Positions 34,751 to 43,715 of a stretch of 64,000 nucleotides of DNA are shown piece by piece. The stretch's first letter is position 1; each line of letters starts with the position of its first letter. The stretch is taken from NCBI RefSeq assembly GCF_013240295.1, contig NZ_JABETK010000001.1:1798001-1862000 (forward strand), written 5' to 3'. A program made the position numbers and the translations under genes. Under the pieces are notes generated by a model. That model was not told the DNA's origin. It saw nothing but the letters and a program-made list of their open reading frames with translations, and made no database searches. The stretch is from Neoaquamicrobium sediminum. GTDB taxonomy: Bacteria; Pseudomonadota; Alphaproteobacteria; Rhizobiales; Rhizobiaceae.

Positions 34751-35395
34751 ATGGAACATCTGCCGCAAAGACTCCTCGAAGGCTACAGCGCCTTCATGCG
34801 TGGCCGCTACGCTGCCGAGCGCGACCGCTACCGCGAGCTCGCCCGCGAAGGCCAGACGCCAGAAACGATGGTCATCGCCTGCTGCGATTCACGCGCCGCG
34901 CCCGAGACCATATTCGATACCGGACCGGGCGAACTCTTCGTCGTCCGCAACGTCGCCAATCTGGTGCCGCCCTACGCGCCGGACGGCAAGCATCACTCAA
35001 CTTCCGCCGCGCTGGAATTCGCGGTGCAGAGCCTGAAGGTCAAGCACATCGTCGTGCTTGGCCATGGGCGCTGTGGCGGCATCCAGGCAGCGCTTTCGCC
35101 AACCGCGGAGCCGCTCTCGCCGGGCGATTTCATCGGCAAATGGATGAACCTCGTCGCGCCGGCGGCGGAGACGGTAGCCGGCAATGCGATGATGACGGCA
35201 TCGGAGCGTCAGACGGCTCTCGAGCGCATCTCCATCCGCTATTCGATCGCCAACCTGCGCACCTTTCCCTGCGTCTCGATCCTCGAGCGCAAGGAACGGT
35301 TGAGCCTGCATGGCGCGTGGTTCGATATTTCGACCGGCGAATTGTGGACCATGAATCCCGAGAGCGGGGACTTCCAGCGACCCGAGGTCGACTGA
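34751..35395 (+). CDS. Beta-carbonic anhydrase
   Basis: 214-residue zinc enzyme for reversible CO2 hydration. The ATG at 34751 (MEHLPQRLLEGYSAFMRGRY) is chosen from length and alignment to the family. Zinc ligands and catalytic pair are present: Cys44 and Asp46-Arg48 in ACCDSR, His105 and Cys108 in GHGRCGG. ELFVVRNVANLVPPY and SAALEFAVQSLKVKHIVVLGHG are the conserved blocks. It supplies bicarbonate for carboxylation reactions. It ends five bases before the convergent MFS gene. Confidence 0.95.
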   Translation: MEHLPQRLLEGYSAFMRGRYAAERDRYRELAREGQTPETMVIACCDSRAAPETIFDTGPGELFVVRNVANLVPPYAPDGKHHSTSAALEFAVQSLKVKHIVVLGHGRCGGIQAALSPTAEPLSPGDFIGKWMNLVAPAAETVAGNAMMTASERQTALERISIRYSIANLRTFPCVSILERKERLSLHGAWFDISTGELWTMNPESGDFQRPEVD

Positions 35396-35399
35396 CCCG

Positions 35400-36631
35400 C
35401 TATTCGGCCGGAGGCGGCTGGGTCTCGGCCGTGCGGGCCAGAACGACGCTTGCCATCGCGGGTTCGGGCAGCGAGCGCCACCACGCCCAGCACAGGATCG
35501 CCAGGATCCCGAGGCCCGGCACTACAGTGGCGATCGCAGTCACCGGATCGTCGAAGAGAGCCGCCAGCAGCCCGCCAACCAACCCGCCACCCATTTGCAG
35601 GAAGCCGCCCAGCCGCGCGCCGCGCCCGCGATGTGCGGGAAGGGTGCGAGCGATGCGGTGGACATCGCGGGCAGGATAAAGGCTGCGCCGAAGGCATAGA
35701 GCGCAACGGGCCCCATCACGATGATGAACGACGGCTCCATCACCCGCAGCAGCACCGCCAGCGCGAGGCTGCCGGCCGCGATGAAGGCAAGCCCTGCCGG
35801 CATGATGCGATAGGCGCCATAAACGCCCATCGCGCGCCGCACGACCAGAGAACCGGCGAAGAAGGCTCCCGATTGAAAGAGCATGCCGAGGCCGAACTGC
35901 GTCGGCGACAGGCCCACCCGACCCATCAGGATAAAGGGCAGCACGACGGCGAGCGTGTAGAAGGCGCCAATCGCGCCGCCCAGCGCCAGACCCGACGACA
36001 TGAAGTAGCCGCTGCGCAGAAGCTGGCCATAGGAGCGGACCAGCGCGCGGGGGCGGATGCGCGAGACGTCGCGAACCACCGTTTCGACGAGCATGAAATG
36101 GATGACCAGCACGATGACGATGCCGAACAGCAGCATCAGCGCAAAGATCGAATGCCAGCCGAAAAGTTCCATCGTTATGCCGCCCAGCGTCGGCGCGAAG
36201 GCCGGGCCGATGCCGAGGATCATGCCGATCAGGTTCATGATCCGGGCCGAGCGCTCGTTGGTGAAAAGGTCGCGCACGACGGCACGCGAGATGGCAACGC
36301 CGACCGCTGCGCCGATACCCTGCAGGAAGCGGGCGGCGATCAGGAATTCGATGGTCGGGGCAAAAAGGGCCAGCGCACTCGCGAGCAGATAGATGCCCAT
36401 GAAGGCGAGCGCCACGGGCTTGCGCCCGAAGCCGTCGGAGAGCGGGCCGCAGACGAGCTGGGCAAGCGCGAAGCCGGCAAAATAAAGCGACAGCGTCATC
36501 TTCACAGCCGCTTCGGTGGTGCCGAAGGCGCGCACGATCTCGGTCATGGCCGGGGTGAACAAGGCCATCGATATGGGGCCGATTGCGACAAGCAGCGCGC
36601 CGAGCAGGCTGACCCGACGTTCGCTCATCAA
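35400..36631 (-). pseudogene. Bcr/CflA family multidrug efflux MFS transporter, apparent frameshift
   Basis: Twelve-helix drug:H+ antiporter of the Bcr/CflA group. The first frame runs from 36631 (MMSERRVSLLGALLVAIGPISMALFTPAMTEIVRAFGTTEAAVKMTLSLYFAGFALAQLVCGPLSDGFGRKPVALAF, containing the MFS motif A) to AFILPAMSTASLAPFPHIAGAA; the last ~75 residues (LGGFLQMGGGLVGGLLAALF ... RSLPEPAMASVVLAR) lie in another frame. The break is in GC-rich sequence at 35613-35628, where one missing base explains it; the joined protein would be ~410 residues. It is 30 bases downstream of a MarR gene on the same strand, the classic regulator-pump pair. Error versus true inactivation is undecided, but the loss would remove the last two helices. 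Confidence 0.85.
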
Positions 36632-36661
36632 GGGTGCGGCGACCGGGGGTCGGATGGACGT

Positions 36662-37135
36662 TCATGTGCTGGAACTTCCTTTCCCGAAGTCCGGGCGCAT
36701 GCCGGCCAGGGTCGTGCGCATCGTTTTCAACCCGTCGCGAATCTCTTCGAGCTGCTTAGGCGCAAGCGAGACGGAGATGTCCGTGCGCAGCTCAGCGCCA
36801 ATCCTCGAAATCTCCTCAAGCACCGGCTGTGCCGCTTCCGTGACCTCGACAAGCTTGGCGCGGCGGTCGCTCGGGTCGGGGTCGCGGCGCACGAGACCAT
36901 GGGCTTCCAGCCGGTCAAGATAGGCGGACAGCGTCATCGCCTCCACGCCCATGCGCTCGGCGAGCACGGTCTGCCTGACCCCACCGGCGCGGGCGGCGTT
37001 GACGAGCGTGCGCGCGTCGCCCGGCGTCAGGCCGAGGCCGCTATTGGCCGTTCGGCGGTCGAATTCGGCGCGCAGCAGGCGGGCGACATCGGTGATCAGG
37101 AAGCCGATCGCGTCTGGATCGAACCTTGCGGGCAT
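36662..37135 (-). CDS. MarR family transcriptional regulator
   Basis: 157-residue winged-helix regulator: FLITDVARLLRAEFDRRTANSGLGLTPGDARTLVNAARAGGVRQTVLAERMGVEAMTLSAYLDRLEAHGLVRRDPDPSDRRAKLVEVTEAA shows the full MarR fold with the wing DPSDRR. The ATG at 37135 follows AAGGA ten bases upstream. It precedes the Bcr/CflA efflux gene, which it presumably represses until a toxic ligand binds. A candidate operator overlaps its ribosome-binding site (37141-37157). Confidence 0.94.
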   Translation of the reverse strand: MPARFDPDAIGFLITDVARLLRAEFDRRTANSGLGLTPGDARTLVNAARAGGVRQTVLAERMGVEAMTLSAYLDRLEAHGLVRRDPDPSDRRAKLVEVTEAAQPVLEEISRIGAELRTDISVSLAPKQLEEIRDGLKTMRTTLAGMRPDFGKGSSST

Positions 37136-37140
37136 TCGTA

Positions 37141-37157
37141 AGATATCCTTATTATCT
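37141..37157. promoter_or_regulatory. Candidate MarR operator
   Basis: AGATATCCTTATTATCT has perfect 5-bp inverted arms AGATA/TATCT around a 7-base centre and lies 5 to 22 bases upstream of the marR start, overlapping its AAGGA ribosome-binding site. A TTATC repeat follows at 37163-37169. The position fits autorepression by the adjacent MarR protein; binding is inferred. Confidence 0.45.
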
Positions 37158-37286
37158 CGGTTTCTTATCGGCGCGGCCCTTTGCCGTCAAGGATCGGGGC
37201 GGCGCGGCGTTGCGCTTGCGTGGCGCGGCACCTAAATCAGGCACGACGTTCCAGCGCCGTTCGCGCATTCTTCTCCGAGGTTCCGC

Positions 37287-39344
37287 ATGTCCACCGAAGC
37301 AATCGATCTTGACCGCCATCCGCTGACGCATTGGACGGCGCCTCTCGGCCTGCCTGATTTCACGGCGATCAGCGATGATCAGTTCGCTCCGGTCTTCGAC
37401 GCGGCGTTGGCCGCACATGAGACCGAGATCGCAGCGATTGCCGGCAACGAGCAGGAGCCGACCATTGCCAACACGCTGGAGGCGCTGGAGTTGGCTGGCG
37501 AGGCGCTCGGCCGGGTCTCGGCGATTTTCTGGGGTCGGGCTGGGGCGCATACCAACCCGCAGATACAGGCGCTCGAACGCGAGATCGCGCCGAAGATGTC
37601 GCGCCATTTCTCGGCGATCTACATGAACGAGGCGCTGTTCGCACGCATCGATTCGCTCTACGCGCGGCGTGACGCGCTGGGGCTCGACGCGGAGACTGCA
37701 CGCGTGCTCGAGAAGACGTGGAAGCGCTTCGTCAAGGCCGGTGCGAAGCTTGGAGCCGAAGATAAGAAGAGGCTGGCAGCGATCGGCGAGAGGCTCGCTT
37801 CGCTGGGTGCGCAGTTCGGCCAGAATGTGCTGGCCGACGAGGCCGAATGGGCGCTGTTCCTCGACGATGGCGACGATCTCGCCGGCCTGCCGGACTTCCT
37901 CAAGGATGCGATGGCTGAAGCTGCCGAATCGCGTGGTCAGGCAGGGCGCTTCGCGGTCACGCTTTCCCGCTCTATCATCGAGCCGTTCCTGACGTTCTCC
38001 GCACGGCGGGACCTGCGCGAAAAAGCGTTCGCGGCTTTCACGTCGCGCGGGGAGAACGGCGGCGAGACCGACAATGGCGCGATCGTGAAGGAGACGCTGG
38101 CGCTGCGGGCGGAGAAGGCGAAGCTGCTGGGTTATACCAGCTATGCCGCGTTGAAGCTCGACGACACGATGGCGAAGACGCCCGAAGCGGTGATGGAGCT
38201 GCTGGTTCCGGTCTGGGAGAAGGCGCGCGAAAAGGCAGCTGCCGACAAGGCGGAGCTGGAGCGCATCGCGCTGGCCGCAGGCAGCAACGACAAGATCGCC
38301 GCAGCCGACTGGCGCTACTGGCAGGAGAAGCTGCGCGCGGAGAAATACGCCTTCGACGAGGCCGAGCTGAAACCCTACCTCCAGCTCGACCGGATCATCG
38401 ATGCGTGCTTCGATGTCGCTAACCGGCTCTTCGGGCTGACCTTTGAGGAGAAGAAGGGCATCATCGCGGCCTGGCACGAGGACGTGCGCGTCTTCGAGGT
38501 GAAGAATGCCGACGGCTCGCATCGTGCTACCTTTCTGGCCGATTATTTCAACCGGCCATCCAAGCGCTCCGGCGCCTGGATGAGCTCGCTGGAAAGCGGC
38601 TACCGGCTAGGAGATGGGGCGTCGCCGATCATCTACAACGTGATGAACTTCGCCAAGCCGCCCAAGGGGCAGCCGGCGCTTCTGTCGATGGACGATGCGC
38701 GCACGCTGTTCCATGAGTTCGGCCACGCGCTGCACGGCATCCTGACCGACGTCACATGGCCGTCGGTGGCGGGAACCTCGGTGTCGCGCGATTTCGTGGA
38801 GCTGCCCTCGCAGCTCTATGAACACTGGCTGACAGTGCCTGAAATCCTGGAAAAGCACGCGCTGCACTATCGCACCGGCGCGCCGATGCCCAAGGCACTG
38901 CTCGACAAGATGCTGGCTGCGCGCACCTTCAACGCGGGCTTCGCCACGGTGGAGTTCACGTCAAGCGCGCTGGTCGACATGGCCTATCACGCGGAAGCGG
39001 ATGCCCCGGAAGACCCTGGGGCATTCGAGGCTGAGACGCTGCGCAGGCTCGCCATGCCGGACGAGATCGTCATGCGCCATCGCACGCCGCATTTCCTGCA
39101 CGTGTTCTCAGGCGACGGCTATTCCGCCGGCTATTATTCCTACATGTGGTCGGAGGTTCTCGACGCGGACGCGTTCTCGGTATTCGAGGAAACAGGCGGC
39201 GTGTTCGATCCGGAGATGGCCGGCAAGCTGCGGACCTTCATCTATTCAGCGGGCGGCTCAAGAGACCCGGAAGAACTCTACACCGCATTCCGCGGCAAGA
39301 TGCCATCGCCCGAGGCGATGATGGAGAAACGCGGGCTGATCTAG
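37287..39344 (+). CDS. M3 family oligopeptidase (PrlC/Dcp type)
   Basis: Cytoplasmic zinc oligopeptidase of 685 residues, degrading peptides released by proteases. The zinc motif is H476-E-F-G-H480 within ARTLFHEFGHALHGIL, with the third ligand Glu in SRDFVELPSQLYEHW. The N-terminal part (PLTHWTAPLGLPDFTAISDDQFAPVFDAALAAHETEIAAIAGN) is the helical domain that limits substrates to short peptides. The end sequence SRDPEELYTAFRGKMPSPEAMMEKRGL is typical for the Dcp subfamily. The start follows CGAGG ten bases upstream. It stands alone on this strand and converges on a short secreted protein gene. Confidence 0.95.
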   Translation: MSTEAIDLDRHPLTHWTAPLGLPDFTAISDDQFAPVFDAALAAHETEIAAIAGNEQEPTIANTLEALELAGEALGRVSAIFWGRAGAHTNPQIQALEREIAPKMSRHFSAIYMNEALFARIDSLYARRDALGLDAETARVLEKTWKRFVKAGAKLGAEDKKRLAAIGERLASLGAQFGQNVLADEAEWALFLDDGDDLAGLPDFLKDAMAEAAESRGQAGRFAVTLSRSIIEPFLTFSARRDLREKAFAAFTSRGENGGETDNGAIVKETLALRAEKAKLLGYTSYAALKLDDTMAKTPEAVMELLVPVWEKAREKAAADKAELERIALAAGSNDKIAAADWRYWQEKLRAEKYAFDEAELKPYLQLDRIIDACFDVANRLFGLTFEEKKGIIAAWHEDVRVFEVKNADGSHRATFLADYFNRPSKRSGAWMSSLESGYRLGDGASPIIYNVMNFAKPPKGQPALLSMDDARTLFHEFGHALHGILTDVTWPSVAGTSVSRDFVELPSQLYEHWLTVPEILEKHALHYRTGAPMPKALLDKMLAARTFNAGFATVEFTSSALVDMAYHAEADAPEDPGAFEAETLRRLAMPDEIVMRHRTPHFLHVFSGDGYSAGYYSYMWSEVLDADAFSVFEETGGVFDPEMAGKLRTFIYSAGGSRDPEELYTAFRGKMPSPEAMMEKRGLI

Positions 39345-39348
39345 CCCG

Positions 39349-39597
39349 CTACTTCAGGCAGGGTGCTAGGCCGCTTGCCGGGTCCGCGCAGGCAGGCTTC
39401 CTGCCGTCGCGTGGGGCGAGAGGCCCGGTGACGGACGCGAAATCAACGCCCTCGGTGCCGGGGCGGTAGGTGTCGTCGCGAAGGATATCTGTCGTATCCA
39501 CCCGTGGGGCGGGCGCGGAAAGGGCAACCCCCATTCCGACCATAACGGGAATGACTGCTGCTGCGGCAAGTTTGAGAACCCATGCGGGCGTCGTCAT
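39349..39597 (-). CDS. Small secreted/membrane hypothetical protein
   Basis: 82-residue protein from the ATG at 39597 (MTTPAWVLKLAAAAVIPVMVGMGVALSAPAPRVDTTDILRDDTYRPGTEGVDFASVTGPLAPRDGRKPACADPASGLAPCLK), preceded by GAGGT. The N-terminus is a signal peptide or anchor ending around ALSA; the remainder is Pro/Asp-rich with two cysteines. No family was recognised. Divergent from the PhoD-like gene, convergent with the M3 peptidase gene. Confidence 0.65.
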   Translation of the reverse strand: MTTPAWVLKLAAAAVIPVMVGMGVALSAPAPRVDTTDILRDDTYRPGTEGVDFASVTGPLAPRDGRKPACADPASGLAPCLK

Positions 39598-39746
39598 CGT
39601 GACCTCGTGTCGATCTTCGCCACGGTAACGCACAAGCGTTAAGAATGTTTCAAGCTTTCGTTAACGCAGATGCCCGCGTCGTCGTTTTGGCAAAGCAGAC
39701 AGCCGGTTTGCCGGCGCGCATGCCGTTTCCAGTCAATGGCTTTCCA

Positions 39747-39764
39747 CAGTCACGGAACAGTCAG
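39747..39764 (+). promoter_or_regulatory. Candidate PHO box (PhoB site) upstream of phoD-like gene
   Basis: CAGTCACGGAACAGTCAG is two direct 7-mers (CAGTCAC, CAGTCAG) separated by four bases, the spacing of the PHO box CTGTCAT-N4-CTGTCAT, with C and GTCA matched in both halves. Another CAGTCA occurs at 39730. It is about 80 bases upstream of a PhoD-type phosphatase start, as expected for phosphate-starvation control by PhoB. Confidence 0.5.
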
Positions 39765-39844
39765 CAAAAATTCATGCAGCGGACAAATGCCTGCAACCTT
39801 GCTCGGGGACGTTGCCGTGGTTTCCAGCCATCAGGATGAGAGCC

Positions 39845-41422
39845 ATGAACATGATCCCCTCCCTTAACCGGCGCAGGCTTTTGAAGAGCGCCGGCGCCAC
39901 CGCCGTTCTGGCAGCTTCCGGTCTCGCGATGCCGGCGCTGTCGCGGGCGAGCAGCCGCCCGGCTTTCACGCACGGCGTCCAGTCCGGCGACGTGGATACC
40001 AGTTCGGGCATGATCTGGACCCGGACCGACCGCCCGTCGCGTGTCATGTTCGAGGTTTCGACGACCGAGAGCTTCGCCAACCCGAAGCGTCTGGCGCCGC
40101 TCGACGTGCTGCCCGACAGCGATTTCGCGGTGAAGCGCCTGCTCGAGGACCTGCCTTCCGACCAGGAGATATTCTACCGCATGGTGGCCGTCGATCTTTC
40201 GGATACGAACGCGATGTCGGAGCCTGTCATCGGCCGTTTCCGGACCGCGCCGGCGGCGCGCCGCAATGTCCGCTTCACCTGGTCGGGCGATACGGCGGGC
40301 CAGGGCTGGGGCATCGACGATCAGGGCATGTACACCTATGCGACGATGGCGGGGCACGAGCCCGACTTCTTCCTCCACTCCGGCGATACGATCTATGCCG
40401 ACGGGCCGATGAAGGACGAGGTCGAGCTCGCGGACGGCACCAAATGGGTCAACAAGGTGCTTATCGACGAGAAGCGCAAGGTCGCCGAGACGCTCGACGA
40501 ATATCGGGGCCAGTGGAAATACAATCTGATGGACGAGCACTGCCGCGCCCTCAACGCCGTGTGCCCGACCTTCTTCCAGTGGGACGATCACGAGGTGACC
40601 AACAACTGGTCGAGCTCCAAGGACCTTTCCGGCGACGACCGCTACAGCGAGAAGTCGGTGGGGCTGCTCACCGCCCGCGCAGCGCGCGCCTTCCACGAGA
40701 TGACGCCGATCCGCTTCATGCCGGCCGAGCCGGGGCGCGTCTACCGCAAGATAGCCTATGGTCCGCTGCTCGACGTCTTCTTCCTGGACCTGCGTTCCTA
40801 TCGCGGCCCCAACGGGGCTTCGATGGAAGAGGAAATGACCGACGCGTCGCGAATTCTTGGCGCGGAGCAAATGCGGTGGCTGAAGCGGGAGCTGGCGAAC
40901 TCGCGGGCAACCTGGAAGGTGATCGCATCCGACATGCCGATCGGCGTGATCGTGTGGGACAATTTCATGGAGAGCAGCGGCGCGGAGGCGATCGCCAATG
41001 GCGATCATGGCCCGGCCAAGGGGCGGGAGCTGGAGATCGCCGACCTGCTGCGCTTCATCAAGAATGCCGGTATCGACAATACGGTGTGGATGACCGCCGA
41101 CGTCCATTACACGGCGGCGCACTATTACGATCCGAACAAGGCGCAGTTCCAGGACTTCAATCCGTTCTGGGAATTCATCTCCGGACCGATCCATGCCGGC
41201 ACCTTCGGCCCGAACGATCTCGACATGACCTTCGGACCCGAGGTGAAATACGTGAAGGCCCCTACGGCAGAACAAGGCGCCAACCTGCCGCCCTCGGCCG
41301 GGCTGCAGTTCTTCGGTATCGCGGACATCGACGGGCAGACCGAGCAGATGACGGTTCGGCTGATGGATCGCGACGATAACGAACTCTACAGCGTGACGCT
41401 CGATCCCGTGCATTCGACCTGA
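39845..41422 (+). CDS. phoD: PhoD-like alkaline phosphatase, Tat-exported
   Basis: 525-residue secreted metallophosphoesterase that releases phosphate from mono- or diesters. The start at 39845 gives a twin-arginine signal (SLNRRRLLKSAGATAVLAASGLAMPALSRA). The Ca/Fe-binding motifs of PhoD are present: SGDTIYADG, WDDHEVTNNW, FFLDLRSYRG and MTADVHYTAAHYYDP. An N-terminal PhoD domain (HGVQSGDVDTSSGMIWTRTDRP) precedes the catalytic domain. Upstream lies a candidate PHO box; downstream a strong stem-loop terminator. The gene appears monocistronic. Confidence 0.93.
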   Translation: MNMIPSLNRRRLLKSAGATAVLAASGLAMPALSRASSRPAFTHGVQSGDVDTSSGMIWTRTDRPSRVMFEVSTTESFANPKRLAPLDVLPDSDFAVKRLLEDLPSDQEIFYRMVAVDLSDTNAMSEPVIGRFRTAPAARRNVRFTWSGDTAGQGWGIDDQGMYTYATMAGHEPDFFLHSGDTIYADGPMKDEVELADGTKWVNKVLIDEKRKVAETLDEYRGQWKYNLMDEHCRALNAVCPTFFQWDDHEVTNNWSSSKDLSGDDRYSEKSVGLLTARAARAFHEMTPIRFMPAEPGRVYRKIAYGPLLDVFFLDLRSYRGPNGASMEEEMTDASRILGAEQMRWLKRELANSRATWKVIASDMPIGVIVWDNFMESSGAEAIANGDHGPAKGRELEIADLLRFIKNAGIDNTVWMTADVHYTAAHYYDPNKAQFQDFNPFWEFISGPIHAGTFGPNDLDMTFGPEVKYVKAPTAEQGANLPPSAGLQFFGIADIDGQTEQMTVRLMDRDDNELYSVTLDPVHST

Positions 41423-41440
41423 TTTCAGGGCCTTCTGCGA

Positions 41441-41475
41441 AGCCGCCGCTGCCGAAAGGAGCGGCGGCTTTTGTG
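41441..41475. terminator. Rho-independent terminator, phoD-like / lytTR genes
   Basis: Perfect 10-bp stem AGCCGCCGCT / AGCGGCGGCT with a 9-base loop, followed by TTTTGTG on the + strand. It lies 19 bases after the phoD-like stop and 15 bases before the convergent LytTR stop, and so can serve both directions. Confidence 0.8.
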
Positions 41476-41489
41476 ATACTGAAGGAACG

Positions 41490-42335
41490 TCAGACTCCGA
41501 GCTGGTCGCGATAGCGGCGCGAGCCCCTGATCTCCGAGCCGTCGCGTAGCCGAATGCGGAAATCACCGTCACCAGCCGGAACGATTTCGGTGACCATCGA
41601 GCGGTTGACGATATGGGAGCGGTGGACCCGCACCATGTCGACGCCTGCCTCGCGGAGCTGCTGCTCCAGTGCCGTCAGCGTCACACGCGGCAGCAGGGTC
41701 CGTCCGCCCGCGCAGATCTCGGCATAGTTGCCCGCCGCGCGCGCCCATTGCGTGGTGCCGGCGTCGATGAAGAAGGATCGGCCACCCGATTTCAACGTCA
41801 GCCGCCCGGTCTCGCGGGCCTCCGCGCGCGTAGCCGCCGCCTCGCGCCTGCTTTCCTCGACGCTGCGGGACAGGGTCGCGATGGCGATGATGCCGGCATA
41901 GGGGAACAGGTCCTTGCGGAATTCATAGACAAGATCGGTGACCGGGTCGTCGAAGAACCAGTAATTGCCGCCGAGCACCAGCGGCGCCAGCAATGTGCGC
42001 AGCAGGACCATGCCGGCGATGTGCAGCAGGGAGAACGCGACGCTCCCGGCCGCCAGTATGGCAAGCGAGCGCAGCAGTTCCCCAGGGGCCAGCGGAAACC
42101 GCCTTTCAAGCAGGATGACGAGCGGCGCCAGCGCCAGGATCGCGGCGATGCTGGTGAATTCGTAGAACCATGGCTGCAGCGGATCGACCGCCAGACCGAT
42201 GCGCACGGCGTCCGTCCACCAGGAGGCGGCGTTGATCGCCGCGACAAGTGGGAAGAAGGTCAGACAGATGAGGAAGACGCGGCGGCCGATCCGGCGCTCG
42301 ATCTCATCGTCGCTCAACACGTCCGGCATGGTCAT
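41490..42335 (-). CDS. LytTR family membrane-anchored DNA-binding regulator
   Basis: 281-residue regulator. The N-terminal half has four membrane helices (RVFLICLTFFPLVAAINAASWW; YEFTSIAAILALAPLVILLE; LLRSLAILAAGSVAFSLLHIAGMVLLRTLL; LFPYAGIIAIATLS); the C-terminal ~100 residues form a LytTR DNA-binding domain (FIDAGTTQWARAAGNYAEICAGGRTLLPRVTLTALEQQLREAGVDMVRVHRSHIVNRSMVTEIVPAGDGDFRIRLRDGSEIRGSRRYRDQL). No response-regulator receiver is present, so the membrane part probably senses the signal itself. The ATG at 42335 is preferred over the longer frame (next alternative 42329). It is divergent from an acyltransferase, a recurring LytTR-acyltransferase pairing. Confidence 0.9.
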   Translation of the reverse strand: MTMPDVLSDDEIERRIGRRVFLICLTFFPLVAAINAASWWTDAVRIGLAVDPLQPWFYEFTSIAAILALAPLVILLERRFPLAPGELLRSLAILAAGSVAFSLLHIAGMVLLRTLLAPLVLGGNYWFFDDPVTDLVYEFRKDLFPYAGIIAIATLSRSVEESRREAAATRAEARETGRLTLKSGGRSFFIDAGTTQWARAAGNYAEICAGGRTLLPRVTLTALEQQLREAGVDMVRVHRSHIVNRSMVTEIVPAGDGDFRIRLRDGSEIRGSRRYRDQLGV

Positions 42336-42515
42336 GACGCGACAGGTGCTCCCGCTGGCGGCCGCCGTTCGTCCCATTCGCGCCGCCGCTGGTCACAGGT
42401 GTCGAATTGCGCCGCGCCGCTCGTCCCGCCGGCCCGGCATCCGTCACCCGGCGCTGTTCGTCGCCGCGCGCTGGTGAATAGGCTCGCTCCGCAACACAGC
42501 TTTCGGAGACAATTC

Positions 42516-43706
42516 ATGTCCGCCCTCATTTCCGTTCCGCAATCCACGCGCCGTCACGATCTCGACTGGCTGCGCGTGCTCGCCTTCGGCGCGCTCATCT
42601 TCTACCACATCGGCATGTTCTACGTGACGTGGGGCTGGCACGTGAAGAGCGATCACGCCTCACCGTTCCTGGAGCCAGTCATGTTGCTGCTCAATCCCTG
42701 GCGTCTCGCGCTCCTGTTCTTCATCTCGGGTGTCGCGCTGCGCTTTGCTGTAGACGCGCGCGGCTTCAAGGCGCTGCTGCCGGAACGGAGCGCGCGCCTG
42801 TTCGTGCCGCTTGCCTTCGGCATGCTGGTGCTGGTCGTGCCCCAGGCCTATTTCGAGCTCTGCTACAAGGGTGAATTCCGGGGCGGCATCGTCGACTTCT
42901 ATCCGCGCTATCTCGGTTTCGGGGAAGGCTTCTCGATCATCACGCCGACCTGGAATCACCTGTGGTATGTCGCCTATGTGCTCGTCTATACGTTGCTGCT
43001 GGCAGGGCTGGCGCCGCTGCTGAAAACCGTCGAAGGCAATTTCGGCGGCACCGTCACCGGCTGGCTGCGGCGGCATCCTGCAACGATCCTGCTCATTGCC
43101 GCTCCCTTCGTGTTCTACTCTCTCGTGCTCAATCCGATCTTCCCGACAACCCATGCAATGGTCGATGACTGGGCGACGCACGCCAACTATCTGACCGTGC
43201 TGCTGGTCGGCTGGTTCGCGGCCCGCAACGAGACATTCTGGTCGGCGGTCGACCGTGTGCTACCGGTTGCGGGAGCGATCGCCCTGGCGCTCGGCGTCAC
43301 GATCATTGTCGCGAGGCTCAACCTCGCCGAGCTTCGCCGGATCGACGGTTTCTGGCCGGTCTTCGGCGTCGTTCGCACGATTTATGCATGGACCGTTATC
43401 ATAACGTTGCTCGGTCTGGCGCGGCGGTTCCTCAATTGGACCTCGCCGGCGCTGAAATACATGACCGAGGCGGTGTTCCCCTGGTACATCCTGCACCAGA
43501 CGATCATCGTGGTGGTCGGCTATGCGATGATAGGTTCGGGGTTGCCGGTATGGGGCGAGGCCAGCATCATCGTGGTCGCGACCGTCGGCGGCTGCCTGAT
43601 CCTCCACGAATATGTCATCCGGCGGGTCTGGTGGCTGCGGCCGTTTTTCGGCCTGAAGCGCGCCAGCAAAGGACGCGGGGCAGCGGCAGCCAGCGCGATG
43701 GCTTGA
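42516..43706 (+). CDS. Acyltransferase family (acyltransferase_3) membrane protein
   Basis: 396-residue integral membrane protein with about ten helices, starting MSALISVPQSTRRHDLDWLRVLAFGALIFYHIGMFY at 42516 behind CGGAGAC. The motif DLDWLRVLA and the His in FYHIG are the conserved N-terminal features of acyltransferase_3/OpgC-like proteins, which modify exported glycans or lipids by O-acylation. FPWYILHQTIIVVVGYAMI near residue 325 is also typical. The substrate is unknown. The divergent LytTR regulator suggests that this is its regulated target. Confidence 0.92.
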   Translation: MSALISVPQSTRRHDLDWLRVLAFGALIFYHIGMFYVTWGWHVKSDHASPFLEPVMLLLNPWRLALLFFISGVALRFAVDARGFKALLPERSARLFVPLAFGMLVLVVPQAYFELCYKGEFRGGIVDFYPRYLGFGEGFSIITPTWNHLWYVAYVLVYTLLLAGLAPLLKTVEGNFGGTVTGWLRRHPATILLIAAPFVFYSLVLNPIFPTTHAMVDDWATHANYLTVLLVGWFAARNETFWSAVDRVLPVAGAIALALGVTIIVARLNLAELRRIDGFWPVFGVVRTIYAWTVIITLLGLARRFLNWTSPALKYMTEAVFPWYILHQTIIVVVGYAMIGSGLPVWGEASIIVVATVGGCLILHEYVIRRVWWLRPFFGLKRASKGRGAAAASAMA

Positions 43707-43715
43707 GGAAGCCAG

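Noticed and set aside
35450..37141. 563-codon + strand frame over the MFS and marR genes
   Set aside because: Mirror-frame of two family-matching genes; Arg/His/Asp-rich composition typical of antisense frames in high-GC DNA.
39761..41572. 603-codon minus-strand frame over the phoD-like gene
   Set aside because: Antisense to a gene with Tat signal and all PhoD motifs, and it crosses the terminator at 41441-41475.
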